Positions 9,187-18,243 are shown, counted from the stretch's first letter. The stretch: DNA of 64,000 bases from Xanthomonas euroxanthea (GCF_900476395.1 NZ_UIHB01000007.1:62001-126000), one strand, 5' to 3'. Program-made: numbers and translations. The notes: generated by a model from the letters alone, not told the origin.

Positions 9187-9834
9187 ATGACCTCCATCGC
9201 CCTGCCTTCCAACGACGCGCCGCCGTCACGCAAGCCGGCGATTTCACGTGAGGATCTGATCGCCGCGGCACTGTCGCTGATCGGACCACACCGCAGCCTG
9301 TCCACGCTGAGCCTGCGCGAAGTGGCCCGCGAAGCCGGCATCGCGCCCAACAGCTTCTATCGCCAGTTCCGCGACATGGACGAACTGGCGGTGGCCCTGA
9401 TCGATCTGGCCGGGCGTTCGTTGCGCACCATCATCGGCCAGGCCCGTCAGCGCGCCACCTCCACCGACCGCAGCGTCATCCGGGTATCGGTCGAAGCCTT
9501 CATGGAACAGCTGCGCGCCGACGACAAGTTGCTGCACGTGCTGCTGCGCGAAGGTGCGGTGGGCTCGGATGCGTTCAAGCAGGCGGTGGAGCGTGAGCTC
9601 AGCTATTTCGAAGACGAGTTGCGGGTGGACCTGATCCGCCTGGCCGCCGCCGACAACGCCAAGCTGCATGCGCCGGCGCTGGTGTCCAAGGCGATCACCC
9701 GGCTGGTGTTTGCGATGGGTGCGGTGGCGATGGACTCGCCGCCGGAAAAAGACCCCGAACTGATCGAGCAGATCTCGCAGATGCTGCGCATGATACTCAC
9801 CGGTGCACGCACCTTGGGCACGCACGGCGGGTGA
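9187..9834 (+). CDS. TetR-family regulator of unsaturated fatty acid synthesis (FabR/DesT-like)
   Basis: A 215-residue TetR regulator. The DNA-binding region SLREVAREAGIAPNSFYRQFRDMDELAVALID (about 50-80) matches the FabR/DesT signature closely. FabR and DesT sense the ratio of unsaturated to saturated acyl-CoA or acyl-ACP and repress desaturase or fabA/fabB genes. Its divergent neighbours, a desaturase and its reductase, fit exactly. The start at 9187 has no clear Shine-Dalgarno, whereas a strong GAGGAG site precedes an out-of-frame ATG at 9156, so translation may be leaderless or coupled to that short frame. The family assignment is strong; the DesT-versus-FabR choice is inference. Confidence 0.88.
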   Translation: MTSIALPSNDAPPSRKPAISREDLIAAALSLIGPHRSLSTLSLREVAREAGIAPNSFYRQFRDMDELAVALIDLAGRSLRTIIGQARQRATSTDRSVIRVSVEAFMEQLRADDKLLHVLLREGAVGSDAFKQAVERELSYFEDELRVDLIRLAAADNAKLHAPALVSKAITRLVFAMGAVAMDSPPEKDPELIEQISQMLRMILTGARTLGTHGG

Positions 9835-10312
9835 GCGTGGCCTGACGCTGGAAAGCCACCGGTCTGTCTCGCGTTGACCGGTGACGCATGCTCGCTTCGA
9901 GCGATACGCCTGGCTGGTTGCCTACGCATCAAGTCGCACGCATGCGCTGTCGGTGCGTCAATGACCTGCGCGCAATAAGGTGCGCAGTCCGCGTGCATAG
10001 CCACGCCAGGTGCATGCAAGCGCCTGTGCATGGATATCGGCACATGCCGCGTTTTGTGCAGACAAGCGAACATGGCGATCGCTGAAACATCGGCAGTGCC
10101 TGTTTGTCTTCAAAGCCATCCAACACCCGCAAGGCGATACGGTCGTACGTCTATCTTCTATCGACCAGCCTCATCCATGGCGGCGAATGCACAGTTCAGT
10201 CTTGTCGCGGTGGTGCTCACATCCAAGCACACGCGTTTCACTCCTGGCTGGCCAAGGTGGGCCACGTTCGCGATCTGCTCGACAGACGCACCTACAGGCA
10301 CACGGAGACGAC
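9835..10312. other. Gene-free interval
   Basis: The 478 bases upstream of the glycine-zipper gene show no frame with convincing codon bias and no clear repeat. It presumably holds that gene's promoter. Confidence 0.35.
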
Positions 10313-11125
10313 ATGAGCAACCACGACACCCCTCTCGACAAGCAGGAACGCAAGGCCGAAGCGCAGGATCTGAACCGCGATCCGATCTCCGGTACACCCG
10401 GTTCGCATCCGGTCGGTGTGGGTGTGGGCGGCATCGCAGGCGGCGCTGCTGCCGGTGCGCTGGCCGGCACCGTGTTCGGTCCGCTGGGCACACTGATCGG
10501 CGCGGCGGTCGGCGTGGTGGCCGGTGCCGCAGCCGGCAAGGGCGTGGCCGAGCGCCTGGACCCGACGGTGGAAACCGAATACTGGCGTCAGGAGCACCAG
10601 AACCGTCCTTACTACAAGGAAGGCACTGATTACGACCGCGATTACGCCACCGTCTACGGCTTTGGCCTGCAGGCGCGCGAAACACGTCCGACCAGCACCT
10701 GGGAAGAAACCGAGGCCACGCTGGCTGGCGAATGGCCGCGCAATCGCGGCGAATCGCGCCTGGAATGGGAAGAGGCACGCCTTGCCGCGCGCGATGCCTG
10801 GGAGCGTGCCGATCGCACGCATAGCGTCTATCGCGAGGGCGATACGCATTACCAAGGCCGTTTCGACAGCGCGAGCTATCGCGACGCCGAATATTCCTAC
10901 GACGATTATCGCCCTGCCTATCGTTACGGCATGCAGGCACGTCAGCAATATGTCGGCCGCCAGTGGGACGACCATCTGGAACGCGACCTGGGCGATGGCT
11001 GGGACCGTTTCAAGTCCAACTCACGCCTGAGCTGGGAAAAGGCCAAGCATGCCGTGCGCGAAGCGTTCGATTCGGAAAATCACGATCAGGCTGCACGTCG
11101 CAACCCGACCGACCCGCGCGTCTAA
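10313..11125 (+). CDS. Glycine-zipper protein with duplicated C-terminal domain
   Basis: A 270-residue protein of no family I can name. After a charged start (MSNHDTPLDKQERK) a glycine-zipper hydrophobic segment runs at about 35-75 (GVGVGGIAGGAAAGALAGTV, then GTLIGAAVGVVAGAAAGKG), typical of membrane-inserting or membrane-hugging segments. The rest is charged, rich in Tyr/Trp/Arg, and holds two similar units: YGFGLQAR, about 45 residues, SRLEWEEARLAARDAW, and again YRYGMQAR, then SRLSWEKAKHAVREAF. The start at 10313 is preferred over 10010 because upstream codons have no bias. It may be a stress-related envelope protein, but that is a guess. Confidence 0.8.
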   Translation: MSNHDTPLDKQERKAEAQDLNRDPISGTPGSHPVGVGVGGIAGGAAAGALAGTVFGPLGTLIGAAVGVVAGAAAGKGVAERLDPTVETEYWRQEHQNRPYYKEGTDYDRDYATVYGFGLQARETRPTSTWEETEATLAGEWPRNRGESRLEWEEARLAARDAWERADRTHSVYREGDTHYQGRFDSASYRDAEYSYDDYRPAYRYGMQARQQYVGRQWDDHLERDLGDGWDRFKSNSRLSWEKAKHAVREAFDSENHDQAARRNPTDPRV

Positions 11126-11162
11126 GGTGTCGCGGCCTGGCACCAGGCCACGCTGATCTGTG

Positions 11163-11193
11163 AAAAAGAACGGGCCCGATGGGCCCGTTCTTC
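11163..11193. terminator. Bidirectional terminator between convergent genes
   Basis: An 11-bp perfect stem (AGAACGGGCCC / GGGCCCGTTCT, 11167-11191) with loop GAT. On the minus strand it is followed by TTTTTC and on the plus strand by TCATTT, so it serves both the plus-strand gene ending at 11125 and the minus-strand hydrolase ending at 11242. Confidence 0.85.
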
Positions 11194-11241
11194 ATTTGTC
11201 GAAAACATCGACGGGGACGCTGACCCCGTTGCGTGGACGAC

Positions 11242-12111
11242 TCAGCTGGAGCTGTTTTCCACGGCACGGATGTCGCCACGAAATTCGCGCGCGCCCTGCC
11301 CGGGCGATGACACTGCATCGCCCTGTTGCTGCTTGAGCATCTGCTTGCGTGCGGCCACCACTTCCTTGGCCAGGGCGATGCGCCGGCCAACCACCATTTC
11401 GGTCAGCCAGTCGATCAGGGTCCGCGTGTATTCCTGCTGGTGTTCCTTGATGCTCAATGCGTGATCGGCACCGGCAATCACCCGCGCGCTCAGCGAGCGC
11501 GCATTGACGAAGGCATTGGCATAATTGCGCAATACCGGATGCGGCACGATCACGTCGTGTTGCGCCTCCACCAAAAGCACATCGCCCTTGTAGTCGGCAC
11601 AGGCCGCCAAGGCGATATTGTCGTCCGGGGTCAGCACGCGCTGCCGGTATTCCATCAATTCCGGATCGGCGTTGAGGCTGACCTTGGGGCGATCCCAATG
11701 CTCGTCCTTGTACAGCGCAGGCGAGCGTAACGCCAGCCATTCCACCGGGCGTTCGCGCGTCAGCAAGGCGGACAGGTAGCCACCGTAGCTGAGCCCGACC
11801 ACGGCGATCGATTGCGGGTCGACATACGGCAGGCCGGCAAGCTGATCGTAGGCCGCCTTGATGTCGTCCAGGTTCTGCGCGCGTGTCACGCTCTGGCGCA
11901 TGGACGCGTAGCCTTCATGGCCACGCAGGTCGAAGGTCATGCAGATGCAGCCAAGGCCGACCGCTTCGCGCGCGCGCACCAGGCTGTGATGCTGGCTACC
12001 GCCCCAGCCATGCACGAACAGCACGGCGGGAATGCCGGTGGGCGTGAGCAGGGTGCCACTGAGTTCGTCCTGGTCGACCGGGATCTGGATGCTGGAAAGT
12101 TTGGCTTCCAT
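11242..12111 (-). CDS. Alpha/beta hydrolase (dienelactone hydrolase/acyl-peptidase-like)
   Basis: A 289-residue alpha/beta hydrolase. Visible are the oxyanion region [13 protein letters not shown], the nucleophile elbow GLSYGG (Ser about 117), an acid in EAQHDVIVP and the catalytic His in GADHALS. There is no signal peptide, so it is cytoplasmic. The start at 12111 overlaps the stop of the upstream DUF3182 gene as TAATG, which implies translational coupling and settles the start; the much longer open frame to 12600 is an artefact. The tail after about residue 245 is charged and Gln-rich. The substrate is unknown. Confidence 0.88.
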   Translation of the reverse strand: MEAKLSSIQIPVDQDELSGTLLTPTGIPAVLFVHGWGGSQHHSLVRAREAVGLGCICMTFDLRGHEGYASMRQSVTRAQNLDDIKAAYDQLAGLPYVDPQSIAVVGLSYGGYLSALLTRERPVEWLALRSPALYKDEHWDRPKVSLNADPELMEYRQRVLTPDDNIALAACADYKGDVLLVEAQHDVIVPHPVLRNYANAFVNARSLSARVIAGADHALSIKEHQQEYTRTLIDWLTEMVVGRRIALAKEVVAARKQMLKQQQGDAVSSPGQGAREFRGDIRAVENSSS

Positions 12112-13214
12112 TACGTGGTGGATACCCTCCTGTATTTGAAGCGCGGACCCGGCCCAGGGCGTTCGGCGCGGTAGTAGATCTGCGCATCTGCGGGCGGTTC
12201 GCCCTGATAGATCTCGTGCGTGGATGCATGCACCCAGCGCAGGTTGGCATCGTCCTGAAAGCTGCCAATCGCCGCAAGCTCGGCCGGTGTGGCGCCGCCG
12301 ACGCGCCAGGATTGCTCCAGCACGCCGCAGACCGCACCGTTCCTCCCATCGTCGCCGCTGACCACATCGTAGTTGCGCCGCGAGATGTGCAACCCAGGAT
12401 AGGCGGCGGTGATGAATCGATCGTATCTGCAGGCTTGCGCGACCACACGCTGTTGCAGGGGCGGTAGCGCCGTCACGGCCAACGCTTCGAGCGATCCGCG
12501 ATACACATGCAGCGATGAGCCGCCATAGACGTCCTCGCCCTGCGCATTGCGCACGCTGCATTGGGTGCCGTAATAGGCAATCTGGACGCCGGCAACGCAT
12601 AGCTCGCCCACGCTATGTGTCACCGGCTGCAGGATATTGCGCTCCAGGACCGCACCATGCGTGCCCAGATAGTCCTCCGGCAAGCTGTCCAGCACCTGCG
12701 TCAGTTGCGCTGCATCGGCAATACGCCACTGGCCGTTGCCACCCACGCCGGTCGGGAGCTTGAGTCGCACACCGCCATCCGGCAGCAGGGCCTGCAGCGC
12801 ACGCAGGGCATCGGTGCGCGAAAACACCGTATAGCCCGCCAACGTGGCCGGAATCAGCGCGGTGGCCAGTGCCTGGTTCCATCCGGGGACGCTGGCTGCC
12901 TGCTCGGCAATCAGCGGGTGGCCGATCACCTTGGTTGCGAGAAAGGCATGCGGCACGATGCCGCCCAGCAAGTCCGCAGCGTCATCGATGCCGAGTCCAT
13001 GCGCCTGTTCCGACGTCAGGGTTTCATCGGGCACATGAAACACGGTCTCGGCAACCACGTGTCCGGAGGCGGCACGATGCCCTGCGCCGCGCACGCCCAG
13101 CAGCCGTGCAATTTCGCGACAGACCCACGCATGCGTGGCACGCTCATGACCATCCTCGGGCACCGGCCGCGTGACATGCCCCACGACCTGGCAGTACTGC
13201 TTGTGCGCCATCAC
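12111..13214 (-). CDS. DUF3182 family protein
   Basis: A 367-residue protein I recognise as DUF3182, a proteobacterial family without assigned function. A glycine-rich stretch ([17 protein letters not shown]) followed by VLERNI and YGGSSLHVY with downstream acidic residues suggests an ATP-grasp-like fold, so it could be a ligase; this is inference. No signal peptide or membrane segment is visible. It overlaps the start of the alpha/beta hydrolase by one base, so the two gene products probably act together, for instance making and cleaving the same amide or ester. The start is at one of two adjacent ATGs (13214 or 13211). Confidence 0.8.
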   Translation of the reverse strand: MMAHKQYCQVVGHVTRPVPEDGHERATHAWVCREIARLLGVRGAGHRAASGHVVAETVFHVPDETLTSEQAHGLGIDDAADLLGGIVPHAFLATKVIGHPLIAEQAASVPGWNQALATALIPATLAGYTVFSRTDALRALQALLPDGGVRLKLPTGVGGNGQWRIADAAQLTQVLDSLPEDYLGTHGAVLERNILQPVTHSVGELCVAGVQIAYYGTQCSVRNAQGEDVYGGSSLHVYRGSLEALAVTALPPLQQRVVAQACRYDRFITAAYPGLHISRRNYDVVSGDDGRNGAVCGVLEQSWRVGGATPAELAAIGSFQDDANLRWVHASTHEIYQGEPPADAQIYYRAERPGPGPRFKYRRVSTT

Positions 13215-13319
13215 GTCTCCCCTCGCAGCGTCGAACCGCGTGCCGTTGCTGGCTTTTCAAGCAATTGAAACCCGCGCAGTCGGTGATGCAGCGCTACGCC
13301 GGCGACGGAAGAACCCGGC

Positions 13320-13526
13320 TTACTTCAAGGTCAGATAGAACGCAAACACAATTACAAGGACGACGATCAAGCTGATGGCGACACGTCCCCCACGCAACTC
13401 CACCAAGGCATGCCACCACACACGTGCTTCCGAGGTGCCGCTGGCGGCTTGCGGCTTACGACTGCTTTCGCTGTCCTGCATCCTGAGTACTCTCATCTCC
13501 ATCATGTCATCCGACATCCTAAGCAT
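13320..13526 (-). CDS. Small single-span membrane protein (hypothetical)
   Basis: Up to 68 residues with a hydrophilic N-terminus and one C-terminal membrane helix (VAISLIVVLVIVFAFYLTL). Several in-frame ATGs (13526, 13493, 13478) compete and none has an ideal ribosome site. The orientation follows the DUF3182 gene upstream of its own stop, but it is about 100 bases away and need not be in the same unit. Confidence 0.5.
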   Translation of the reverse strand: MLRMSDDMMEMRVLRMQDSESSRKPQAASGTSEARVWWHALVELRGGRVAISLIVVLVIVFAFYLTLK

Positions 13527-13894
13527 CAGACGTTACACAAGTGTGGAACGATTCAGAATCTTCCGTAAATTGCGGCATTGCGTGCATGTTTGCCCGGACA
13601 TCATCGCAACGATCGCCCGATGCACGGTGGCAATGGGACCTTGCCGAACGTGGACCTTTCAAAACAATGCAATCGATTGCTGACGGGTGCTCACCGCTGC
13701 GATATGACTTGAATCGCCGATGCACGCTGCAGACGACACGACCTGCATGCGCAGCATGTCACGGCGCAAACGAAGCTGACCAGTTAAGCACGCGCTGCTG
13801 CGATTGGGCCAATAGTCGGGTTCGATGATCATCCGTTGACACAGCCACGGTTACCCTGCGTGTCAAGTTTGTTTAACCCGGACCACGCGAAGTC
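13527..13894. other. Gene-free interval of lower G+C
   Basis: These 368 bases are visibly less GC-rich than the flanks and carry no convincing frame. They must include promoters for the small genes at 13526 (minus) and 13895 (plus). Confidence 0.35.
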
Positions 13895-14176
13895 ATGAGC
13901 AGAGACCCATCCGTCATCGATGTACAGGCCGAAATCGCGCATTGGCAGGCGCGTCACGCGCAGGGCAACCTGGGCGCAGGCAAGTTCAGCGAATTGTCCC
14001 CGGTGGTGAAAATGGCCTGCGATATCTATCTGCAGGCACCGCGTTCGAGCGATCAGGAACGTCTGCGCCTGTTTCGCGACCGCCTGGAGCATCACTTCAT
14101 TTCATCCAGCACGCAGTCCAATTACGAGCAGTTGGCGACCGATTGCTGGCAGCGGTTAGGCAACCGCAATAGTTGA
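13895..14176 (+). CDS. Conserved hypothetical protein, 93 residues
   Basis: A soluble, mostly helical small protein (MSRDPSVIDVQAEIAHWQAR to WQRLGNRNS) with no signal peptide and no family I can name. It is rich in Gln, Arg and His. The next small gene begins 29 bases after its stop on the same strand, so they may form a pair. Confidence 0.65.
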   Translation: MSRDPSVIDVQAEIAHWQARHAQGNLGAGKFSELSPVVKMACDIYLQAPRSSDQERLRLFRDRLEHHFISSSTQSNYEQLATDCWQRLGNRNS

Positions 14177-14204
14177 GCAAGACCGTTCCTCATTGGAGAG
14201 CATC

Positions 14205-14471
14205 ATGAAAACCCCGTATCAAGTGCAGCAGGAGCTGGAGCGATTGGAGCGGTTGGTTCCGCACATCGTCAGCGACCAGGGCGACCGCGCGGAGGACATC
14301 CTAGGCTTCCATGTCGCCAGCTTGCTGGGCAGTGCCCCGGCCAGCGAACACGCGTTGATTCGCGAACGCACCGCACGCATGGCGCGCGTGTGCCGCACCG
14401 CGCAGGATACGGTGCGCACGCCGGCCAGATCGTTGGGCCTTGGCGCAGTCGCCCAGCCGCAGCTGGCCTGA
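14205..14471 (+). CDS. Hypothetical helical protein, 88 residues
   Basis: Starts at 14205 (MKTPYQVQQELERLERLV) behind TTGGAGAG, a good ribosome site, which is why I reject the upstream ATG at 14193. The first half could form a short coiled coil. Nothing else is recognisable. It is followed by a clear terminator and preceded at 29 bases by another small gene. Confidence 0.65.
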   Translation: MKTPYQVQQELERLERLVPHIVSDQGDRAEDILGFHVASLLGSAPASEHALIRERTARMARVCRTAQDTVRTPARSLGLGAVAQPQLA

Positions 14472-14498
14472 TCGGCAGGCACCGATCCACGCATCACC

Positions 14499-14522
14499 GG
14501 AGCCGCGTAGCGGCTCCTTTGC
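14499..14522 (+). terminator. Rho-independent terminator
   Basis: An 8-bp stem GGAGCCGC / GCGGCTCC with loop GTA, followed by TTTGCATTT, 28 bases after the stop of the gene ending at 14471. Confidence 0.8.
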
Positions 14523-14565
14523 ATTTCACCGTCGGCAGTGTTGGCCGCCTCTTTCCAGGACCTCC

Positions 14566-15159
14566 ATGAAATCCCTTCTTGTCGCGACATCGCTCCTCGC
14601 CATGCTTTCCCTTACCGCCTGCGACCGTCCCGGCGGCGATGCGTCGCGGACTGCGCCGGCAGTGTCCCCCGAACCGACTGCTGCACCGGTCTCCGGGACT
14701 GGTGCCACCGAACTGGCCAAGGGCGACGCCGCCGTGCTCGGCGTGTTGGTGGCGCTGGATGAAAACGAGATCGCGCTGGCCAAGCAGGCCATTGCCCAGG
14801 ATCTGGGCGGTGCGACCGATACGTTCGCCAAGCAGCTGCTGCACGACCACGAAGCCAACCTGGAAAAGAGCAAGGCGCTGGGTGCCACCGACAGCCCCCG
14901 TGCCGATGCCATGCGCGCCAAGGGCAAGGCGGCAGTGGACGCACTGGCAAAGACCGCGACCCTGCCCGATGGCAAGGACGCCTACCGCAATGCCTTCATG
15001 CGCACGATGGTCAGCGACCACGGCGACACCATCAAGATCATCGATGCCGAACTGCTGCCCGCCGCCGAAAGCGCGCCGGTCAAGCAGCACCTGGAAGAAA
15101 GCCGGCGCGTGGTGTCGGCGCACTTCGAGCGGGCCCACGCGGTGTCCTCCTCGCGCTGA
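14566..15159 (+). CDS. DUF4142 domain lipoprotein
   Basis: A 197-residue exported lipoprotein. The signal peptide ends in a lipobox (LSLTAC, Cys about 19). A Pro/Ala-rich linker follows, then an all-helical DUF4142 domain (about 50-185) with the paired histidine motifs FAKQLLHDHEANL and FMRTMVSDHGDTI. DUF4142 is a ferritin-like four-helix family of unknown function found in the periplasm. It is monocistronic, with a terminator 24 bases downstream. Confidence 0.88.
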   Translation: MKSLLVATSLLAMLSLTACDRPGGDASRTAPAVSPEPTAAPVSGTGATELAKGDAAVLGVLVALDENEIALAKQAIAQDLGGATDTFAKQLLHDHEANLEKSKALGATDSPRADAMRAKGKAAVDALAKTATLPDGKDAYRNAFMRTMVSDHGDTIKIIDAELLPAAESAPVKQHLEESRRVVSAHFERAHAVSSSR

Positions 15160-15183
15160 GCCTGGCGCACCGTCTGCAAGCAT

Positions 15184-15217
15184 CCAACGCGCCGGCCTGT
15201 CCGGCGCGTTGGCGTTT
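15184..15217 (+). terminator. Rho-independent terminator after the DUF4142 gene
   Basis: A 12-bp perfect stem (CCAACGCGCCGG / CCGGCGCGTTGG) with loop CCTGT, followed by CGTTTGGG; the T-run is short. Confidence 0.7.
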
Positions 15218-15360
15218 GGGCCTCGCCGATCGAGCGCGCTGTCCACCCGACCGCCATCCTGGCGCCACGCGGCGACCGCCACGCATGCGGCAGCGACTTC
15301 ACCCTGCAGCAGGCAGCGCTGGCCTATCGTGCCGCATCGATTCGGCGCAGGAGTGTCCCC

Positions 15361-16248
15361 ATGCAGTTGCTCATCACCGGCGGCACCGGCTTCATCGGCC
15401 AGGCCTTGTGTCCGGCACTCCTGCAGGCCGGGCACCAGGTCAGCGTGCTGACCCGCAACCCGCGCCGCGCCGGGCGCAGCCTGCCCGGCATTACCGCGGT
15501 GGACACGCTGGACGGGGTGCGGGCCGATGCGGTCATCAACCTGGCGGGCGAACCGCTGGCTGCCGGTCGCTGGACTGACGCGCGCAAGCAGCGCTTCCGG
15601 GCTTCGCGCCTGGGCATCACCGGCCAGCTGCATGCCTGGATCGCGCAGCAGCCGGCCGAACAGCGCCCGTCGGTACTGATTTCCGGCTCGGCGGTGGGCT
15701 ATTACGGCGAGCGTGGTGACAGCGTCCTGACCGAGGCAGACCCTGCCGGCGACGATTTCTCCGCGCAGCTGTGCCGCGACTGGGAAGCCGAGGCGGCCAG
15801 CATCGCCGCACTCGGCCCGCGCGTGAGCTGGGTGCGCACCGGCATCGTGCTCGACCGCGACGGCGGCGCCCTGGCCCGCATGCTGCCGGCGTTCCGTTTC
15901 GGTGGCGGCGGCCCGTTCGGCGATGGCAGGCACTGGATGAGCTGGATCCACCGGGCCGACATGGTGGCCTTGCTGCTGTGGTTGCTGGACCACGGCCAGG
16001 GCAGCGCCTACAACGCCACCGCACCGACCCCGGTCACCAATGCCGAATTCGCGCGCACCCTGGCCCACGTGCTGCATCGCCCAGCGCTGCTGGCGTTGCC
16101 GGCCGGCCTGCTGCGACTGGGCTTTGGCGAGATGGCCGAGCTGCTGCTGATCAGTCAGCGCGTGCTGCCACAACGCGCCCTGGAGGCCGGCTTCCGCTTC
16201 CGCTATGCGCGCCTGGACGAGGCGTTGCGCGCCATCCTGCAGCACTGA
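15361..16248 (+). CDS. TIGR01777 family epimerase (YfcH/SDR39U1-like)
   Basis: A 295-residue atypical short-chain dehydrogenase/reductase. It has the N-terminal nucleotide-binding motif LLITGGTGFIGQAL (3-16), then VINLAGEPLAAGRW, RPSVLISGSAVGYYGERGD (the YGxxGD family motif) and the C-terminal DUF1731 part with the PLRALEAGF-like QRVLPQRALEAGFRFRY. Family members are called nucleoside-diphosphate-sugar epimerases but their substrates are unknown. The length is normal. It stands alone, 149 bases before the response regulator. Confidence 0.92.
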   Translation: MQLLITGGTGFIGQALCPALLQAGHQVSVLTRNPRRAGRSLPGITAVDTLDGVRADAVINLAGEPLAAGRWTDARKQRFRASRLGITGQLHAWIAQQPAEQRPSVLISGSAVGYYGERGDSVLTEADPAGDDFSAQLCRDWEAEAASIAALGPRVSWVRTGIVLDRDGGALARMLPAFRFGGGGPFGDGRHWMSWIHRADMVALLLWLLDHGQGSAYNATAPTPVTNAEFARTLAHVLHRPALLALPAGLLRLGFGEMAELLLISQRVLPQRALEAGFRFRYARLDEALRAILQH

Positions 16249-16396
16249 CCCGCGCGTTGCCCGGGCGGGGCCTTGCGCGCAGGGCGGGCCGCCGGCCGCC
16301 CTGCGACGGCCGTTAGCCATGCACTAATATTTGCCTAACGACCATCCCCGACAGTGCTGCCGATCTCGGACTGGCCCCGGGCCCGGCGGAACACCT

Positions 16397-17062
16397 ATGC
16401 ACCTGCTCCTTGTCGAAGACGACACCATGCTGGCCAACGCGATCTGCGATGGCGTGCGCCAGCAGTCCTGGACCATCGACCACGTCGGCAGCGCCAACGC
16501 CGCCAAGACCGTGCTGGTGGACCACCGCTACACCGCGGTGCTGCTGGATATCGGCCTGCCGGGCGAATCCGGGCTGACGGTGATCCGCTTCATGCGCGGC
16601 CATTACGACGCCACGCCGGTGATCGCACTGACCGCGCGCGGGCAGCTCACCGACCGCATCCGCGGCCTGGATGCCGGCGCCGACGACTACCTGGTCAAGC
16701 CGTTCCAGTTCGACGAGCTGATGGCGCGGCTGCGTGCAATCACCCGGCGCAGCCAGGGCCGCGTGGTACCGCTGCTCACGCAGGGCGATGTCTGCGTCGA
16801 CCCGAGCAGCCGCAAGGTCACCCGCGACGGCAAGTGGGTGGCGCTGAGCGCGCACGAATACCGGCTGCTGCTGGCGCTGATGGAACGCGCCGGGCGCGTG
16901 GTCACCAGGGACCAGCTGGAAGAAGGCGTCTATGGCGGCCCGTGCGAAGGCGGCAGCAACATGATTGCGGTGTACGTGCACCAGCTGCGCCGCAAGCTGG
17001 GTGATGCGCTGATCTCCACGGTGTATGGCCAGGGCTACATGGTCGGCAAGGCACCGGAATGA
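16397..17062 (+). CDS. OmpR-family response regulator
   Basis: A 221-residue two-component regulator. The receiver domain has the acidic pair near 8-9, the phospho-acceptor Asp in VLLDIGLPGESG (about 51), Thr in IALTARG and Lys in DYLVKPF (about 101). The C-terminal winged-helix domain keeps LSAHEYRLLLALMERAGRVVTRDQL and IAVYVHQLRRKLG. It resembles the QseB/PmrA/TctD group. The stop overlaps the start of the cognate histidine kinase as ATGA. The start at 16397 gives the canonical N-terminus MHLLLVEDD; the frame open to 16331 adds nonsense. Confidence 0.93.
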   Translation: MHLLLVEDDTMLANAICDGVRQQSWTIDHVGSANAAKTVLVDHRYTAVLLDIGLPGESGLTVIRFMRGHYDATPVIALTARGQLTDRIRGLDAGADDYLVKPFQFDELMARLRAITRRSQGRVVPLLTQGDVCVDPSSRKVTRDGKWVALSAHEYRLLLALMERAGRVVTRDQLEEGVYGGPCEGGSNMIAVYVHQLRRKLGDALISTVYGQGYMVGKAPE

Positions 17063-18243
17063 AATCGCTGCAGGCGCGCATGCTGGCGGCGCTGGCCGCA
17101 ATCGTGTTGCTGAGCTGGTGCACCTCCCTGTGGATCCTGGTCGCCCTGGTCACCCAGGGCCATCACAGCGTGTTCGAGCAGGAACTCAACATCTTCGGCG
17201 ACCAGCTGATCGGCACCCTGCCCGACGCGCTGGAGCACCGCTTCGATACGCAAGCCGAGCCGCAGGCTGCGCTCGACGCGCGCGCGCCGAGCGGCAATGT
17301 GTCCTCGCGCATGAGTTTCAAGCAGACCCTGATTGCGATGGTGCTCAACACCGTGCAACTGGGCGTGCTGGGCCTGCTGGTGTGGTGGGCGGTACGCACC
17401 GCGCTCGCGCCGCTGCGCACCATTTCCAGCGCCATTGCGCAGCGCACCGGGCTGGACACCGAACCGGTGCCGCTGGCGCAGGTGCCGGAGGAGATTCGCC
17501 CGCTGATCGGCTCCTTCAACTCCCTGCTGGCCCGCGTAGAAAAGACCGTGCAGGCCGAGCGCGATTTCGTGGCCGATGCGGCGCACGAACTGCGCACGCC
17601 GCTGTCTGCGCTGCATGCCTATGCCGAGGTCGCGCTGCGTGCGCCCACGCTGGAGGCCAAGGACGCGGCGCTGCAGCAGCTGCTGGAAACCGCACGGCGC
17701 AGCAATCGGCTGGCTGCGCAATTGCTGGATCTGGCGCGGCTGGATGCAGGCATCAGTTCGGCGGCGTACCGGCAGGTGGACATGGGCGAGTTGATCTCGC
17801 ATGTGCTGGACGAATTCAGCGTGCAGGCCGACGCCCGCCACATCACTCTGCAGGTGGAGGCATCGCCGTGCCTGCTGCGTTGCGATGTGGACGCGATAGG
17901 CATCCTGATCCGCAATCTGGTCGACAACGCCATCCGCTATGGGCGCCTCCACGGCACGGTGGAAGTGAGTTGCGGCTACTGCCTGCGCGCCGATGCGCTG
18001 CATCCGTTCGTGCAGGTCAGCGATGACGGCCCGGGCGTGCCGGAAAGCGCCCACGCGTCCATCTTCGAACGCTTCTACCGGGTCGCCGGCAGCCAGGTGC
18101 AAGGCAGCGGGATCGGGCTGTCGCTGGTGGCCGGTATCGCGCGCCTGCACGCGGCGACCATCGAAACCTGCGAAGGCCACCAGGGCCGCGGCCTGTGCGT
18201 GCGCGTGGTGTTCGCCGGCGAAGGCGTGCGCCGCACTGGCTGA
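17059..18243 (+). CDS. Sensor histidine kinase (QseC/PmrB-like)
   Basis: A 394-residue membrane histidine kinase, partner of the overlapping regulator. Two membrane helices (about 10-32 and 90-112) flank a short periplasmic region of about 60 residues with no recognised sensor domain. Then come a HAMP-like linker, the H-box DFVADAAHELRTPLSAL (His about 176), N-box NLVDNAIRYG, and G boxes DDGPGVPE and GSGIGLSLV. The kinase and phosphatase elements look complete. The short sensor loop is typical of kinases that sense metals, peptides or the membrane itself; the signal here is unknown. Confidence 0.92.
   Translation: MKSLQARMLAALAAIVLLSWCTSLWILVALVTQGHHSVFEQELNIFGDQLIGTLPDALEHRFDTQAEPQAALDARAPSGNVSSRMSFKQTLIAMVLNTVQLGVLGLLVWWAVRTALAPLRTISSAIAQRTGLDTEPVPLAQVPEEIRPLIGSFNSLLARVEKTVQAERDFVADAAHELRTPLSALHAYAEVALRAPTLEAKDAALQQLLETARRSNRLAAQLLDLARLDAGISSAAYRQVDMGELISHVLDEFSVQADARHITLQVEASPCLLRCDVDAIGILIRNLVDNAIRYGRLHGTVEVSCGYCLRADALHPFVQVSDDGPGVPESAHASIFERFYRVAGSQVQGSGIGLSLVAGIARLHAATIETCEGHQGRGLCVRVVFAGEGVRRTG

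Noticed and set aside
9156..9251. A 31-residue frame with a strong ribosome site called as a gene
   Set aside because: Too short and overlapping the regulator; kept only as an observation.
11242..12600. Longer N-terminus (to 12600) for the alpha/beta hydrolase
   Set aside because: The extra region overlaps the DUF3182 coding sequence; the TAATG overlap fixes the start at 12111.
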